Shown piece after piece: positions 7,678-17,956 of a stretch of 64,000 bases of DNA. This stretch comes from Shewanella fodinae (GTDB lineage Bacteria; Pseudomonadota; Gammaproteobacteria; Enterobacterales; Shewanellaceae): contig NZ_BMXW01000011.1 of the NCBI RefSeq assembly GCF_014651955.1, positions 59,747-123,746 on the forward strand, written 5' to 3'. The position numbers and the translations under genes are program-made. The stretch's first letter is position 1. Each line of letters starts with the position of its first letter. A model generated the notes under the pieces. It saw only the letters and a list, made by a program, of their open reading frames with translations, ran no database searches and was not told the origin of the DNA.

Positions 7678-9648
7678 ATGCGGGTGATGTGTGCGGTATG
7701 GCAATGGTTAAAATACCTTGGACTGTGGCTGATTATGGTTTTGCTTAGCGCTGCCGCGCAGGCATCGCCACAAATCACCTTAAATGTGCACAGTAATACC
7801 CCGCCATTTGAGTGGCAAAATGAAAATGGTGAAGAAAGCGGCTTTAACGTTGAGCTGGCGCGTTATATTGCTCAACAACTGCATTACTCACTTAAAGTGA
7901 AACGACAAACGCTGAAGCAATCATTACATTCAGTGACCAACGACCGCTGGCAGTTGGCCGTGATTGCGGTACCCGCCGGACGTCAGCTCGATATCAATAC
8001 AGCATTGCCACTACTTCCCACCTATGTCAGTGCCTACAACCGGCGTGGTGAAGGCGATGCCGATACCTGGGAAGCCCTTAAAGGTAAAAGGGTTGCCATC
8101 AAACAGGCGTCGTCGGTAGCCATGTACCTGCTGCAGTCGCCACAGGATTTCATCATGGTGCCAGTCGTGACCAATGAGCAAGGGTTTGCATTGCTAACCG
8201 CGGGTAAAGTGGACTATGTGGTGTCCGAGTTCTATTGCTCACGACGCATGCTGAGTAAATATCCACTAGCCAAAACTGCTGGCAAGCCGCTGCTTTACAG
8301 CCAGTTTTATCTCATCATGTCGAATAAAGACCCCGCCTTTGTCACTGCAGTCAACAATGTGATCAAGCACAGTTATAACAATGGTTACTTTGATGATTTA
8401 TTGAATAAATGGGTGGGCTTCGGTAAAGAGAAAATTGAACTGGGTCAGGTACGCAGTGACTTTTTTCAGGGAGCGCTGCTTACCGCCATCATCTCCAGCA
8501 TGGGAATGTTGATTACGCTGTATATCAGCTTGGTGCTGCGGCAAAAAACCAAATCGCTGAAACAAGAACTGGTGAATCGCCGTAAGGCAGAAGCAGAGAT
8601 AAAACGGGTGTCAGCACAATTTCATTCAGTGCTGGATGGTTTGCCCCACGGCGTGTGCCTGCTGGCACGGGATCAGCACTTGATTTGGCACAATGGTAAA
8701 TATCCCTGGGTGTTACAACCGCAACAACTGGTTCAAGCACAACCGGCGCTGGAACTGGCGCAGTTGGTGACCGCCACTTTTACTGGCGAGGACTCGCAAA
8801 ATTGCGAGTTTACCCTCGACAATAAACGTTGGAAGCTGCAACTGCACCGTATTTCGGAGGAAATGCTGGTGCTGTTTATCGAAGACTGTACCGAGCAATA
8901 CGAGCTGAAACAGACTACCGAGCTGTCTGCCCGCTTAGCGTCTTTGGGTGAACTATCGGCAGGAATTGCCCATGAGATTAATAATCCGGTGGGACTTATC
9001 ACTCAGTCGGTGACCCTGATGCGCGATCTGCTGGAAGATCTGCGACTGAGCAGTGCCGATGGTAATTCATCAACAACCGCGTTTAACACACTGATTGCCG
9101 AACTGGATTACAGTTGCGAGTCGGTGGACGATGCCGCGGCCCGTATCGGCCGTATTGTGCGCGATCTTAAAAATTTCGCCCAGCCTGGATTGGAGATGCA
9201 CCCCAAAGCCGTCAGCATCAACAAAGTGGTGGAAACAGCGCTACGGCTGACCCATAACAACGTCAAACGGCTGCAATTAACGCTACAACTGGATGATTCA
9301 CTACCCAAAGTTGAAGGTGACGAACTGCAACTACAACTCGTGTTAGTCAACCTGATCCAAAATGCCTGCCTGGCGATGGACAAAGCCGAACCACAGTTGC
9401 AGATCTGTACCGGTGTTGAAAATGGCAGTATCTATGTCACGGTGGCTGATAACGGCTGTGGTATGGACCCACAAACATTGGCGCGCATCCGCGAACCCTT
9501 CTTCACCACCCGGCGCAGTCAGGGCGGCACCGGTCTGGGGCTATCTACCAGCAACAAGATCCTCGCCGAGCATCAAGCACAGTGGCAAATCCGTTCCCGT
9601 CCGGGAACGGGCACCGAAATGAAATTGTTGTTCAGGAGTATTGGATGA
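7678..9648 (+). CDS. Membrane sensor histidine kinase with periplasmic solute-binding domain
   Basis: 656 residues. Order: signal/anchor (residues 1-30); family-3 solute-binding domain (about 31-255: TLNVHSNTPPFEW, GFNVELARYIA, LKGKRVAIKQASS); transmembrane helix near 263-285; coiled linker; PAS-like domain (about 305-400); HisKA with GIAHEINNP and phospho-acceptor H432; HATPase with N-box near N562, DNGCGM, EPFFTT and GGTGLGLS. The start ATG follows AGGTGGAG. The gene ends in ATGA shared with the response regulator. The solute-binding domain implies direct sensing of a small periplasmic ligand such as an amino or organic acid. It is divergent from the dehydrogenase operon and probably controls it. 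Confidence 0.9.
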   Translation: MRVMCAVWQWLKYLGLWLIMVLLSAAAQASPQITLNVHSNTPPFEWQNENGEESGFNVELARYIAQQLHYSLKVKRQTLKQSLHSVTNDRWQLAVIAVPAGRQLDINTALPLLPTYVSAYNRRGEGDADTWEALKGKRVAIKQASSVAMYLLQSPQDFIMVPVVTNEQGFALLTAGKVDYVVSEFYCSRRMLSKYPLAKTAGKPLLYSQFYLIMSNKDPAFVTAVNNVIKHSYNNGYFDDLLNKWVGFGKEKIELGQVRSDFFQGALLTAIISSMGMLITLYISLVLRQKTKSLKQELVNRRKAEAEIKRVSAQFHSVLDGLPHGVCLLARDQHLIWHNGKYPWVLQPQQLVQAQPALELAQLVTATFTGEDSQNCEFTLDNKRWKLQLHRISEEMLVLFIEDCTEQYELKQTTELSARLASLGELSAGIAHEINNPVGLITQSVTLMRDLLEDLRLSSADGNSSTTAFNTLIAELDYSCESVDDAAARIGRIVRDLKNFAQPGLEMHPKAVSINKVVETALRLTHNNVKRLQLTLQLDDSLPKVEGDELQLQLVLVNLIQNACLAMDKAEPQLQICTGVENGSIYVTVADNGCGMDPQTLARIREPFFTTRRSQGGTGLGLSTSNKILAEHQAQWQIRSRPGTGTEMKLLFRSIG

Positions 9649-10985
9649 AACTGTGTCGTAATATTCTGGTCATCGATGACGAAACCCGTTGGCTGCGTAC
9701 CATCGCCATGGTGCTCAATCGCCATATTCCCGAGGCTCAGACGCATACCTGTGAAAACAGTCGTCAGGCGCTGCAACTGATCCGTGATCTGGATATTGCA
9801 CTGGTGCTACTGGATCTGAATATGCCCTACCTGGACGGCCGCCAGCTACTGCGTGACATCCGCGAACACACGCCATATGTCAGAGTGATTGTGGTGACCG
9901 GACTCAATGAAACCGAAGTTGCAGTGGAGTGTATGAAGCAAGGCGCCTATGACTTTATTGCCAAAACCAGCTCTACTGAGCAACTGTTGTTGTGTGTACG
10001 TCGGGCCATGGAGGTGATTACACTGGAGCGCAGTTATCACCGTATCAAGGATGGTTTTTTTAATCGTCGCAGCCTCAGCGCTTTTAGCGACATACTGACG
10101 ACCGATGTCAAAATGCACGATTGCTTCACTTATGCGGCAACGCTGGGTGACAGCAATGACCCTATCCTGCTGGAGGGTGAAAGTGGAACGGGCAAACGTC
10201 TGTTCTGCCAAGCATTGCAACAACTGTTTTGTCCAGAAATGCCGCTGCTGGAACTGTCGTTGGCGGAGTTAACACTGACCCAACTGGAGCAGCGGCTGTT
10301 TGGCGACAGCGAACACCCCGGACTGTTACAGGCATGCGGCAACGGCATGTTATTACTGACACAATTGGAGGACGCATCACCTCAAATCCAAAGTGTTATC
10401 ACCCGTTTGTGCCAACTGAAACGTTATTTTCCGCGCGGCTCGCTACGAGAGAAATCGCTAGCCTGTCGTCTGCTACTTAGCAGCCATCTGTCGCTGGAGC
10501 AATTGGAACAACAAGGATTTTCTCAGGGGTTGGTCTACACCCTACGCCCCCAGCGGATAAAACTGCCACCGCTACGAGAACGTCAGGCAGATATCGGTTT
10601 ACTATTACAGCACTTTACCGAACAGGCCTGTCAGGCGCAGGGGCGAGATTATCTGGCGTTACCGCATGAACTGGCACAGCGTTTAGAACGCTATCTGTTC
10701 CCGGGCAATATCAGTGAGCTGAAATCCTTGGTATACAGTGCTGTCAATGTCAGCAGTGGTAGCGAACTGGCGATGGCACCATTTTTTCAGGTATTAGAAC
10801 AACCCGCACAGTCGCCGCTAATACAACGCCTGACATTTCCAGAAAATCTGCCCACCATCGGCGAAGCCACACAACAGCTGATCCATGAGGCGCTAATACG
10901 CACCAATAACAATCAGAGTGCTGCCGCTAAACTGTTGGGGATCACCCAAAGCGCCCTCAGCCGCCGATTGAGTAAATCCACCTAA
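9645..10985 (+). CDS. NtrC-like response regulator with degenerate AAA+ domain
   Basis: 446 residues from ATG 9645, which overlaps the kinase stop by 4 bases. Receiver domain at residues 1-125 with phospho-acceptor D57 (LVLLDLNMP), T in VVTG and K in FIAK. The AAA+ region (about 150-385) keeps Walker A (GESGTGK) and a PLRERQADI segment. It lacks the GAFTGA loop that contacts sigma-54, and where Walker B should be it reads NGMLLLTQLED. The C-terminal Fis-type helix-turn-helix is intact (NNNQSAAAKLLGITQSALSRRL). It therefore probably acts without sigma-54, as a conventional activator or repressor. Confidence 0.88.
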   Translation: MKLCRNILVIDDETRWLRTIAMVLNRHIPEAQTHTCENSRQALQLIRDLDIALVLLDLNMPYLDGRQLLRDIREHTPYVRVIVVTGLNETEVAVECMKQGAYDFIAKTSSTEQLLLCVRRAMEVITLERSYHRIKDGFFNRRSLSAFSDILTTDVKMHDCFTYAATLGDSNDPILLEGESGTGKRLFCQALQQLFCPEMPLLELSLAELTLTQLEQRLFGDSEHPGLLQACGNGMLLLTQLEDASPQIQSVITRLCQLKRYFPRGSLREKSLACRLLLSSHLSLEQLEQQGFSQGLVYTLRPQRIKLPPLRERQADIGLLLQHFTEQACQAQGRDYLALPHELAQRLERYLFPGNISELKSLVYSAVNVSSGSELAMAPFFQVLEQPAQSPLIQRLTFPENLPTIGEATQQLIHEALIRTNNNQSAAAKLLGITQSALSRRLSKST

Positions 10986-11193
10986 TAAAGCACAACTATC
11001 GCCTTTTAATTAATGCTATATTATCAACCACTAAATAAACATGTGTCACAAAAGTTACCAAAAACATTAAATCACAAGATAATTTGGATAACACGCACAT
11101 TTACCCGTTAATGGCACAGTTAATATTAAACTCACCCTAGTAACAAAAAATAATATAAGTATATGTAATTAATAATTTTTTAGGGGATATTCG

Positions 11194-13077
11194 ATGTTTA
11201 ATGACTGGAGCGTAAAGCTTAAATTAGGAACAGGTTTTGGAGCCGTATTGTTATTGACCCTCCTCGTTGGTGGCATCGGTCTGATGGTGATAAATCAAAT
11301 TGAGAGTCAGACTGAAAAACAGCAACATATCATCATTTTTAACAATCATATCAGTCAATTGGCGAGCGGTCGCTTAGGCTACCTCAAAGACTTTAATGGC
11401 GACATCGCCGCTCATATCGCCACTGAATTACAGGCCGCTAAGACGCTGGTAGATCATGACTTGCAACTAAAACGTAGCAGTGACAGCAGCCAACGTCTCA
11501 ATCACTTGGCGCAACAACTACAGCTATATGATGATTCTTTCACGCAACTTAAACAATCTGTGAGCGCCAGGATTACCGCTGAAAACCAGTTACAAACGCA
11601 CATCAATCATGCCAGTGAACTATTGCGGCAGTTAACAGCCGCAATTCCTGCCAGTGATGACAGCCTGCAACATCTGGCCGCGCAACTTGGTAAGCGCTTT
11701 TATCAGGCGCGCTTTTTAGTGATAGAACTGCTACGAGGGGATGATATACAGGGAAAACTGCAAGATACCGCGGCTGAGTTTGACACCTATATCACCCAGT
11801 TACAGACTCAAGCATCTTCACAGCAACAGTTACTTACTGATATCAGTGACAGTTTCAAACAATACGTGGCAATTGCCAGTACCCTACCCGGCCTGATGAG
11901 CTCACTGGCAAAAAACAGTGCCGCACTGGAGCAAGATGAGCAGACACTGGTGGACACCGCCAATCAGGAGAGCGTAGCGCAGGCTAATCTGCAACAAAGT
12001 ATCACGCACTCTGCCTATATTTACGTGACCATCGCCACTTTGGCCGCCTTGTTTGTCGGCTTCAGCGCTACCTTGGTGATAAGTCGCGGCATCAACCAAC
12101 CCTTACAGCAGGTATTGGACGTTGCCAAACGCATTGGTGAAGGCGATCTGACGGCGCAGAGCAACGCCAAACGCAAAGATGAAATGGGGCAACTGATGCA
12201 GGCAATTGCTGCCATGACTCAGAGTCTACGGCAGCTTATTAGTCAGGTGAAAGAAAGCGCGGTACAGCTAGCATCATCGGCTACCGAGTTATCGGCAGTT
12301 ACCGAGCAAACCAGCATTGGCGCGCAACAACAGAAACAGGAAACCGATCAGGTTGCCACCGCCATCAACGAAATGACCCTGACAGTTGCCGAAGTCGCCC
12401 GCAACGCGGAAGAATCTGCCAGTGCCGTAGAGCGAACTGACCAGCAAACCGCCGCTGCGAATCAGGAACTGGACAACACCATCGCGCAGATGCAGCTGCT
12501 AAGCCAAAAAATGCAGCAATCATCGCAGGCGATGGATCATGTGGTGAGCAGCAGCGAGCAAATTGGCAGCATCATGGATGTGATTAAAGGGATTGCCGAG
12601 CAAACTAACCTGCTAGCGCTGAACGCCGCGATTGAAGCCGCCCGAGCCGGTGAATCTGGTCGTGGTTTTGCCGTGGTTGCTGATGAAGTACGGAATCTGG
12701 CACAACGCACGCACAATTCGACCTCAGAGATTGAATCGCTGATTTTAGGGCTGCAACAAGGTGCCCGTGAAGCGGCTACCCAAGTGAACGACAGCCATGA
12801 AAGCACGCAAAGCGTCGTACAGCATGTGAATGTGGTCGGTTCAGCGTTGCATACTATTACCGAGCTGACCCATCACATCCGCGATATGGGGCAACAGATT
12901 GCGACCGCAGCTGAGGAACAGACCACCGTGGCAGAAGATATTAACCACAATATTCTGAACGTCCGTGATGCGGCCGATCAGGCTGCGGCGGCCAGTGAAC
13001 AAACAGTGGCCTCCAGCAATGAATTAGCGCGGCTTAGCAATGAGTTGCAGCGAATGGTGGCAGGCTTCAGGGTGTAA
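11194..13077 (+). CDS. Methyl-accepting chemotaxis protein
   Basis: 627 residues. Transmembrane helix 1 is at about residues 12-33; a long helical periplasmic sensor domain follows (35-270); helix 2 is at about 272-293, then HAMP and a full cytoplasmic signalling domain. The conserved hairpin tip [20 protein letters not shown] is intact, followed by [14 protein letters not shown]. The helical sensor is of the four-helix or bimodular type, with no recognisable ligand. There is no C-terminal CheR-docking pentapeptide. It is monocistronic, with GGGG upstream of the ATG and its own terminator. An A/T-rich 208-base gap separates it from the response regulator, so a functional link to that system is not shown. 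Confidence 0.92.
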   Translation: MFNDWSVKLKLGTGFGAVLLLTLLVGGIGLMVINQIESQTEKQQHIIIFNNHISQLASGRLGYLKDFNGDIAAHIATELQAAKTLVDHDLQLKRSSDSSQRLNHLAQQLQLYDDSFTQLKQSVSARITAENQLQTHINHASELLRQLTAAIPASDDSLQHLAAQLGKRFYQARFLVIELLRGDDIQGKLQDTAAEFDTYITQLQTQASSQQQLLTDISDSFKQYVAIASTLPGLMSSLAKNSAALEQDEQTLVDTANQESVAQANLQQSITHSAYIYVTIATLAALFVGFSATLVISRGINQPLQQVLDVAKRIGEGDLTAQSNAKRKDEMGQLMQAIAAMTQSLRQLISQVKESAVQLASSATELSAVTEQTSIGAQQQKQETDQVATAINEMTLTVAEVARNAEESASAVERTDQQTAAANQELDNTIAQMQLLSQKMQQSSQAMDHVVSSSEQIGSIMDVIKGIAEQTNLLALNAAIEAARAGESGRGFAVVADEVRNLAQRTHNSTSEIESLILGLQQGAREAATQVNDSHESTQSVVQHVNVVGSALHTITELTHHIRDMGQQIATAAEEQTTVAEDINHNILNVRDAADQAAAASEQTVASSNELARLSNELQRMVAGFRV

Positions 13078-13087
13078 TGTCAGTTAG

Positions 13088-13120
13088 CAGTGAATGACTG
13101 TCATGGTCATTCACTGTTTT
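13088..13120 (+). terminator. Rho-independent terminator of the chemoreceptor gene
   Basis: CAGTGAATGAC at 13088-13098 pairs perfectly with GTCATTCACTG at 13106-13116 and is followed by TTTT, 10 bases after the stop. Confidence 0.85.
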
Positions 13121-13269
13121 ACCTCAGTGGAAGTGCCGACAATTTCGCCATTAGTCAATCATGAATGCCAATCACTTCTGTTAAACTGCCCCCACTTGTG
13201 TGGTTCTGTTCGATACAACAAAATCGAGGCTTTAGGCCGACAGCCCACTGACTTTTTCAGGACGTTAAC

Positions 13270-14121
13270 ATGGCATTGCTGTGGCTGATCACTGCACTCT
13301 GGGCTGTTTCCTTTTCATTGATAGGCGCTTGTCTCTCAGGACAGGTAGATGATTACATTGCGGTTACCTCTAGAATGTTGTTAGCGCTAATGATATTTCT
13401 ACCGTTCTGGCGGCCAGTTCACTGGCGTCAGGCGTTGATAATGATGGCCACCGGTGCTATTGAAATTGGTATGACTTACCTGTTTCTGTATCGCAGCTAT
13501 CACTATCTAAGTGTGCCAGAGCTGCTGTTATTTACCATTTTCACGCCAATTTACGTGAGTTTATTTGCCGACCTGTTTGCCAAACGCTGGCCCAAACAGT
13601 TATGGGCTCCGGCTTTGCTCGCAGTAGCGGGTGCGGCAGTGATCCGCTGGACCGAACTCAGTGAAGATTACTGGAAAGGGTTTTTGCTAATCCAGGCCGC
13701 AAACGCCTGTTTTGCCTTTGGTCAGGTGTGGTATCGCCACCAAAGCCTGCAAAATCAGCTGCCCCATCGCGCGCGTTTTTTTTGGTTTTTTCTCGGCGCC
13801 GCCGTCATCACCAGTGCCGCCATGTTAGGGCTGGCAGACTGGTCAAAACTGCCATGGACGCCGCAGCAGCAAGGCGTATTGCTATGGTTGGGCGTTGTCA
13901 CTTCTGGGCTGGGTTATCTGGGCTGGAGCTATGGTTCAACCTTAGTGAATGCTCAGCAACTGGCGGTGATGAATAATATGCTGATCCCTGCCGGGATCAT
14001 GGTAAACGTGTGGTTCTGGCACGGACAAGTTAACGACTGGCCAAGATTAGTGTTGGGATGTCTCTGCATGGCGGTCGCATTGTGGCTTTGTCGGCAACGT
14101 CAAAGCGCGATAACCAAATGA
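13270..14121 (+). CDS. EamA/DMT-family membrane transporter
   Basis: 283 residues, about ten hydrophobic helices, and two repeated EamA halves with short loops. AGGA precedes the ATG. The family exports amino acids, nucleosides or other metabolites; the substrate cannot be read from the sequence. It is convergent with the GGDEF gene, leaving only 3 bases between the stops. Confidence 0.8.
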   Translation: MALLWLITALWAVSFSLIGACLSGQVDDYIAVTSRMLLALMIFLPFWRPVHWRQALIMMATGAIEIGMTYLFLYRSYHYLSVPELLLFTIFTPIYVSLFADLFAKRWPKQLWAPALLAVAGAAVIRWTELSEDYWKGFLLIQAANACFAFGQVWYRHQSLQNQLPHRARFFWFFLGAAVITSAAMLGLADWSKLPWTPQQQGVLLWLGVVTSGLGYLGWSYGSTLVNAQQLAVMNNMLIPAGIMVNVWFWHGQVNDWPRLVLGCLCMAVALWLCRQRQSAITK

Positions 14122-14124
14122 CGG

Positions 14125-17073
14125 TTAAAGATAACTTTCAACACGGTTACGACCGTTATTCTTGGCGCGATATAGTGCATCATCGGCGGCATTTAACAGC
14201 TGCCACGATTCCGTAATATCATCAGAACAGGCGAGCCCAATACTGACTGTCAATCTCAGCCCTGGGGCAATATCACTGCAGTCCATCGATTCCACTGCAA
14301 TACGCAACCGTTCACAAACCTGCAACGCCTGCTGACTGGTAGTGGTTGGCAGCAACAAGGAGAACTCCTCGCCGCCCCAACGCGCGGCGATGTCAATGCC
14401 GCGGCAGGATAACTGCAGCTGTTTTGCCAAACGGATCAGCGCCTTATCACCAACACTATGGGAATACTTGTCGTTGATCCATTTAAAATGGTCAATATCG
14501 ATAAATGCCAGCGTCAAAGGCTGCACCAGTCGTTTTGCCCGCATAAATTCCTGTGCTAGGTGTTCATCGAAGGCTCGGCGATTGGCTAATCCCGTCAGTG
14601 AGTCCTGCTTGGCTTGAATTTCTAACGCCAGCGTTTGCTGCTGCAACTTATCGAGCAATACCGACTTTTCCTGGTTGGCGCTTGCCAGATTTTCAGCCTG
14701 CCGCTGCAGTTCTGCGGTTTTGTTGGCCACCTGCTGTAATAGATACTGCTTGGAACGCCGCAAACTAGCGGTACGCCAGTAAGTGAACCCAACAATCAAC
14801 AATATTGCTACTGCTAATGCGATATATTTGGCGGGTAATGTCTGCCACCAGAATGGCAATTTCACTATGGTCAATTTTGCTGACGGACTCCAGTGTCCAC
14901 CAGGATTGGCGGCCTGAATATCCAACACATAGGTCCCAGGTGCCAAGTTGGTAAATTCCACTTGGTTCTGGCCGGTTTTATCGCGCCATTCCTGCTCGAA
15001 ACCCTCCAGTTTAGTGCGATAACGCAGCCGGGTTGGCATAATGAAACTGAGGCCGGCATATTGAATTTCCAAACGTTGTACCGCAGCCGCCACCGTCAAC
15101 TCGGCACTCAGTGGTACCGATTCGCTATCCAGGGTGATGTGCTCTATCACGACCTGCGGTATATGTTCAGCAAACTGTTGCAAGCGCTGGGGTCTTACTG
15201 AGGTAACGCCCATGGCGGTCGCCATCCACAAAGTACCGTCACGACTCGCCACCATTGTAGGATTTGAACCACCGTTAGCCTGCGCACTCAGCATGCCATC
15301 ACTTTCGCCATACAGCACAGTTGCCAACGTTGCCATCCGGCCATCGGCCACCGCATTGGCATCCGCTTCATTAAAGCGCAAAATGCCACGATTACTGGTC
15401 ATCCAGATATTGCCAAATCCATCGATCAGCAGTTGGAAAAATTTGTCAAAGGGCAACCCACTGCGACGACCAATCAGGTTGATTTCACCGGTGTCCAGCC
15501 GCAAACGTAATAAGCCACGGTCAGTGGCAACCCAAAGCAATCGCTTCTCTGGCTGCGGATAAAGGCCAAAAGCATATTCTGCCTGATCAAATTGATGGAT
15601 AGGCATTTCAGTGAACTTGCCATGCTGATAGATGGCAATGCCAGTGCCGGTACCAATCCACATTTTGTCGTCACAGCGCAGTAATTCCACTACAAAGTTG
15701 CCCGGTAAACCATCCTGAGTCGTGAGGTTATCAATTTTACCGTCGTGCCAATGCGCCAGACCTTGTGCCGTGCCGATCCAGACGCTGCCATCAGGGTCTT
15801 GCAGGAGCGCCCTCACCTCGTTGGAAACTAATCCAGAGTTACGATCAGCAAGCAAGTGAGTTTTGCCATTCTCATAAATAAATACCCCCGCAGTATAGGT
15901 GCCAATCAGTAATCTCTGCTTATCCATGGGCGCCAAACTGAGGATAGATTCGCCTGCCAGCACATTGTCAACGACTTGGCCTTTTTCGGGGGAATAGCGA
16001 CTCAATCCGCGGGAACTGCCCACCCAGATATCACCATTTTCAGCTTCTAGCAACGCTCGAATATAGTTACCGACCAAACCCTGCTTGGTGGTAATCGTTG
16101 AAAACGGTGCATCCCGCAAGCGAAATAAACCGCCATTAGTACCAATCCAGATGCTTTGTTCCTTGTCCTCAAAGATATCCAGCACCCGGTTACTAGGCAT
16201 ACCTTGACTCGCATCCAGATGTTCTAACCCATAAGTCTGACTCAAGCGGAAAATACCCTGCTGGACCGTGCCCATCCACAGGCTTCCCTGATGATCGAGT
16301 AACAACTTGGACACCGCCACATTTTGTAATTGCGGATGCAGAAACTCGAAGTTTTCTCCCACCTTGCGACGTACACCAGTTTCGCTGGCAACAATAAGTC
16401 CTTCTGCGGTATTCAATAGATCAAAAATAGGCGTTTCATGCAGCGCCGCGATAGAGGTAAATTTTTTGTGGTCCCATAGCACCAAGCCTCCAGCAGTACC
16501 AATCCAGATACTGTCATCTGCGGCCTTAGCAAAACTATAAATTGTGTTGCTGGGGAGTCCCTGCGCCGTCGTCCACTGCTGACGGGTCCCATCAGCATCC
16601 TGACGGAACATTCCGCCACCCTCGGTGCCAATCCACATGGTGTTGTGTTGGTCCACCCAAATACGGTTGATCAACACGCCGACAGGTGGCAACGGAAGCC
16701 ATTTGCCATTTGTTACTGTCGTCAGCCCACCTCTGGCACCCCCGATAATCAACCTTCCGTGCTGATCCAGATAGGAGGTCCGAGTGCCAACATCCGGTAA
16801 TCCAGTGGTGTTATCACGACCAAACATCTTGAATTTATTACCATTAAAACGGGCAACGCCTTCCCAGCTAGTCAACCATAAGTAACCTTCAGGGGTCTGA
16901 ACTATGCTGTTAACAGTGTTATGGGGTAACCCTTGGCGCGTCGTCCAGATCTCGTTGAAATAACGATTCAGGGGGGCAATATTGCTGGCGTCAACAGTCT
17001 CTGCTGCGGCAGCCAGTAATTCAAAAGCAAAAAATAGCGTGGCAAATGCCAACAAACGGATACAGTTTGTCAT
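14125..17073 (-). CDS. Propeller-sensor diguanylate cyclase (reg_prop / Y_Y_Y / GGDEF)
   Basis: 982 residues. Signal peptide at 1-24. Two periplasmic seven-bladed propellers of the two-component-regulator type follow, each blade ending in a motif like 'NTIYSFAKAADDSIWIGTAGGL' (about 40-650). A Y_Y_Y domain (about 665-745, LRYRTKLEGFEQEW) and a transmembrane helix (about 755-775) come next. The cytoplasmic part is a coiled coil and a C-terminal GGDEF domain (about 825-982) with RWGGEEFS, so the active-site signature is intact. Predicted activity is synthesis of cyclic di-GMP in response to a periplasmic signal. Sensors of this build often detect polysaccharide fragments, which is only a family tendency here. 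Confidence 0.9.
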   Translation of the reverse strand: MTNCIRLLAFATLFFAFELLAAAAETVDASNIAPLNRYFNEIWTTRQGLPHNTVNSIVQTPEGYLWLTSWEGVARFNGNKFKMFGRDNTTGLPDVGTRTSYLDQHGRLIIGGARGGLTTVTNGKWLPLPPVGVLINRIWVDQHNTMWIGTEGGGMFRQDADGTRQQWTTAQGLPSNTIYSFAKAADDSIWIGTAGGLVLWDHKKFTSIAALHETPIFDLLNTAEGLIVASETGVRRKVGENFEFLHPQLQNVAVSKLLLDHQGSLWMGTVQQGIFRLSQTYGLEHLDASQGMPSNRVLDIFEDKEQSIWIGTNGGLFRLRDAPFSTITTKQGLVGNYIRALLEAENGDIWVGSSRGLSRYSPEKGQVVDNVLAGESILSLAPMDKQRLLIGTYTAGVFIYENGKTHLLADRNSGLVSNEVRALLQDPDGSVWIGTAQGLAHWHDGKIDNLTTQDGLPGNFVVELLRCDDKMWIGTGTGIAIYQHGKFTEMPIHQFDQAEYAFGLYPQPEKRLLWVATDRGLLRLRLDTGEINLIGRRSGLPFDKFFQLLIDGFGNIWMTSNRGILRFNEADANAVADGRMATLATVLYGESDGMLSAQANGGSNPTMVASRDGTLWMATAMGVTSVRPQRLQQFAEHIPQVVIEHITLDSESVPLSAELTVAAAVQRLEIQYAGLSFIMPTRLRYRTKLEGFEQEWRDKTGQNQVEFTNLAPGTYVLDIQAANPGGHWSPSAKLTIVKLPFWWQTLPAKYIALAVAILLIVGFTYWRTASLRRSKQYLLQQVANKTAELQRQAENLASANQEKSVLLDKLQQQTLALEIQAKQDSLTGLANRRAFDEHLAQEFMRAKRLVQPLTLAFIDIDHFKWINDKYSHSVGDKALIRLAKQLQLSCRGIDIAARWGGEEFSLLLPTTTSQQALQVCERLRIAVESMDCSDIAPGLRLTVSIGLACSDDITESWQLLNAADDALYRAKNNGRNRVESYL

Positions 17074-17210
17074 GGTTGGAGATGACCTGTTCTGCTCATG
17101 GAGTGAGTCCGTTTACATCTTTGCAACTTCCACTAACAATACCTTTTTTTGCCCCATTGGCATAGGCAATTACTTGTCATTAAACGCAATTATTTTGAGA
17201 AAAAAACCAT

Positions 17211-17237
17211 AAAAAAAGCTGCAGTGCAGCTCTTTTT
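17211..17237 (-). terminator. Terminator after the small membrane protein gene
   Basis: AGCTGC-AGT-GCAGCT at 17218-17232, flanked by an A-run on the left and T-run on the right, so it can work on either strand. It lies ~25 bases after the stop of the gene at 17263. Confidence 0.65.
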
Positions 17238-17262
17238 GTACTACGACCATTATCCACCAGTG

Positions 17263-17685
17263 CTATTTAATCGTTGCCGGAACCATAATGAAGATAATAG
17301 CCCCAAACAGATCTATCAACAGAAACGAAAAAAACAGAATGCCATTTAACTGCCTTCCTTTCAGGGGCGCGCCTTTTGAACATTTAGGGCTGAAGGTGAA
17401 TTGAGGATGCAACGTTTTCAATAACGGCAAGTTAGCATCACGGATCACTTCATCACGCCGCATCATCAACAACAGGATCACCGTAACAAAAGCACAAAGG
17501 CACAGAACAACAGCAGAATTATGTGGATCAGATTTTAAGGCATATGCCCCGCCAATGGCCGCCGTCTGAATCGCTATCAACCACTGCACACGGTTCCACA
17601 TGACCTGATCCAGATGAATAAAATGCGACATCATGATCGACAAAGTACTGTCATCGGGTCTGGTTGTTTGCTGCGGTTCGATCAT
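17263..17685 (-). CDS. Small membrane protein of unknown function
   Basis: About 140 residues with three or four hydrophobic segments (near WLIAIQTAAIGGAYAL, AVVLCLCAFVTVILLLMM and ILFFSFLLIDLFGAIIFIMV). The sequence AGGAGAAAATGATG places AGGAG 6 bases before the second ATG, so I start at 17685; ATG 17688 or 17700 is possible. No recognised domain. It is probably monocistronic. Confidence 0.55.
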   Translation of the reverse strand: MIEPQQTTRPDDSTLSIMMSHFIHLDQVMWNRVQWLIAIQTAAIGGAYALKSDPHNSAVVLCLCAFVTVILLLMMRRDEVIRDANLPLLKTLHPQFTFSPKCSKGAPLKGRQLNGILFFSFLLIDLFGAIIFIMVPATIK

Positions 17686-17719
17686 CATTTTCTCCTGCAT
17701 GTATCCCCTATATCGCTAG

Positions 17720-17956
17720 TCAGCTAGTCACGTTGCGCCACCAGACAGTGCTAACAGCTCATTTCTTTCACGACATTGTATCCGAGCCAAAGGTTTTGAG
17801 AAGCCAGGATTTAGTGAAATTATTGATGAATCACAAGTGATTGCCATTAAGTCATCGGCTACGGCAACACCACTGCATTACAGACATACTGTCGATAAAC
17901 TCATTTCAAGATTGGTGATAACGGCAATCTTTGTAACTCACGGCTTACAGGTGTAG
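17720..17956 (+). other. Open frame without a start codon; possible gene remnant
   Basis: A plus-strand frame stays open for 78 codons, from the TAG at 17717 to the TAG at 17954, including AKGFEKPGFSEIIDESQVIA. No ATG, GTG or TTG with a ribosome site leads into it. It may be the tail of a decayed gene or chance; the remaining ~240 bases between flanking genes show nothing else. Confidence 0.2.

Noticed and set aside
10986..11193. Assignment of the chemoreceptor to the adjacent two-component system
   Set aside because: A separate A/T-rich 208-base gap and own terminator; no sequence link between the sensor domains.
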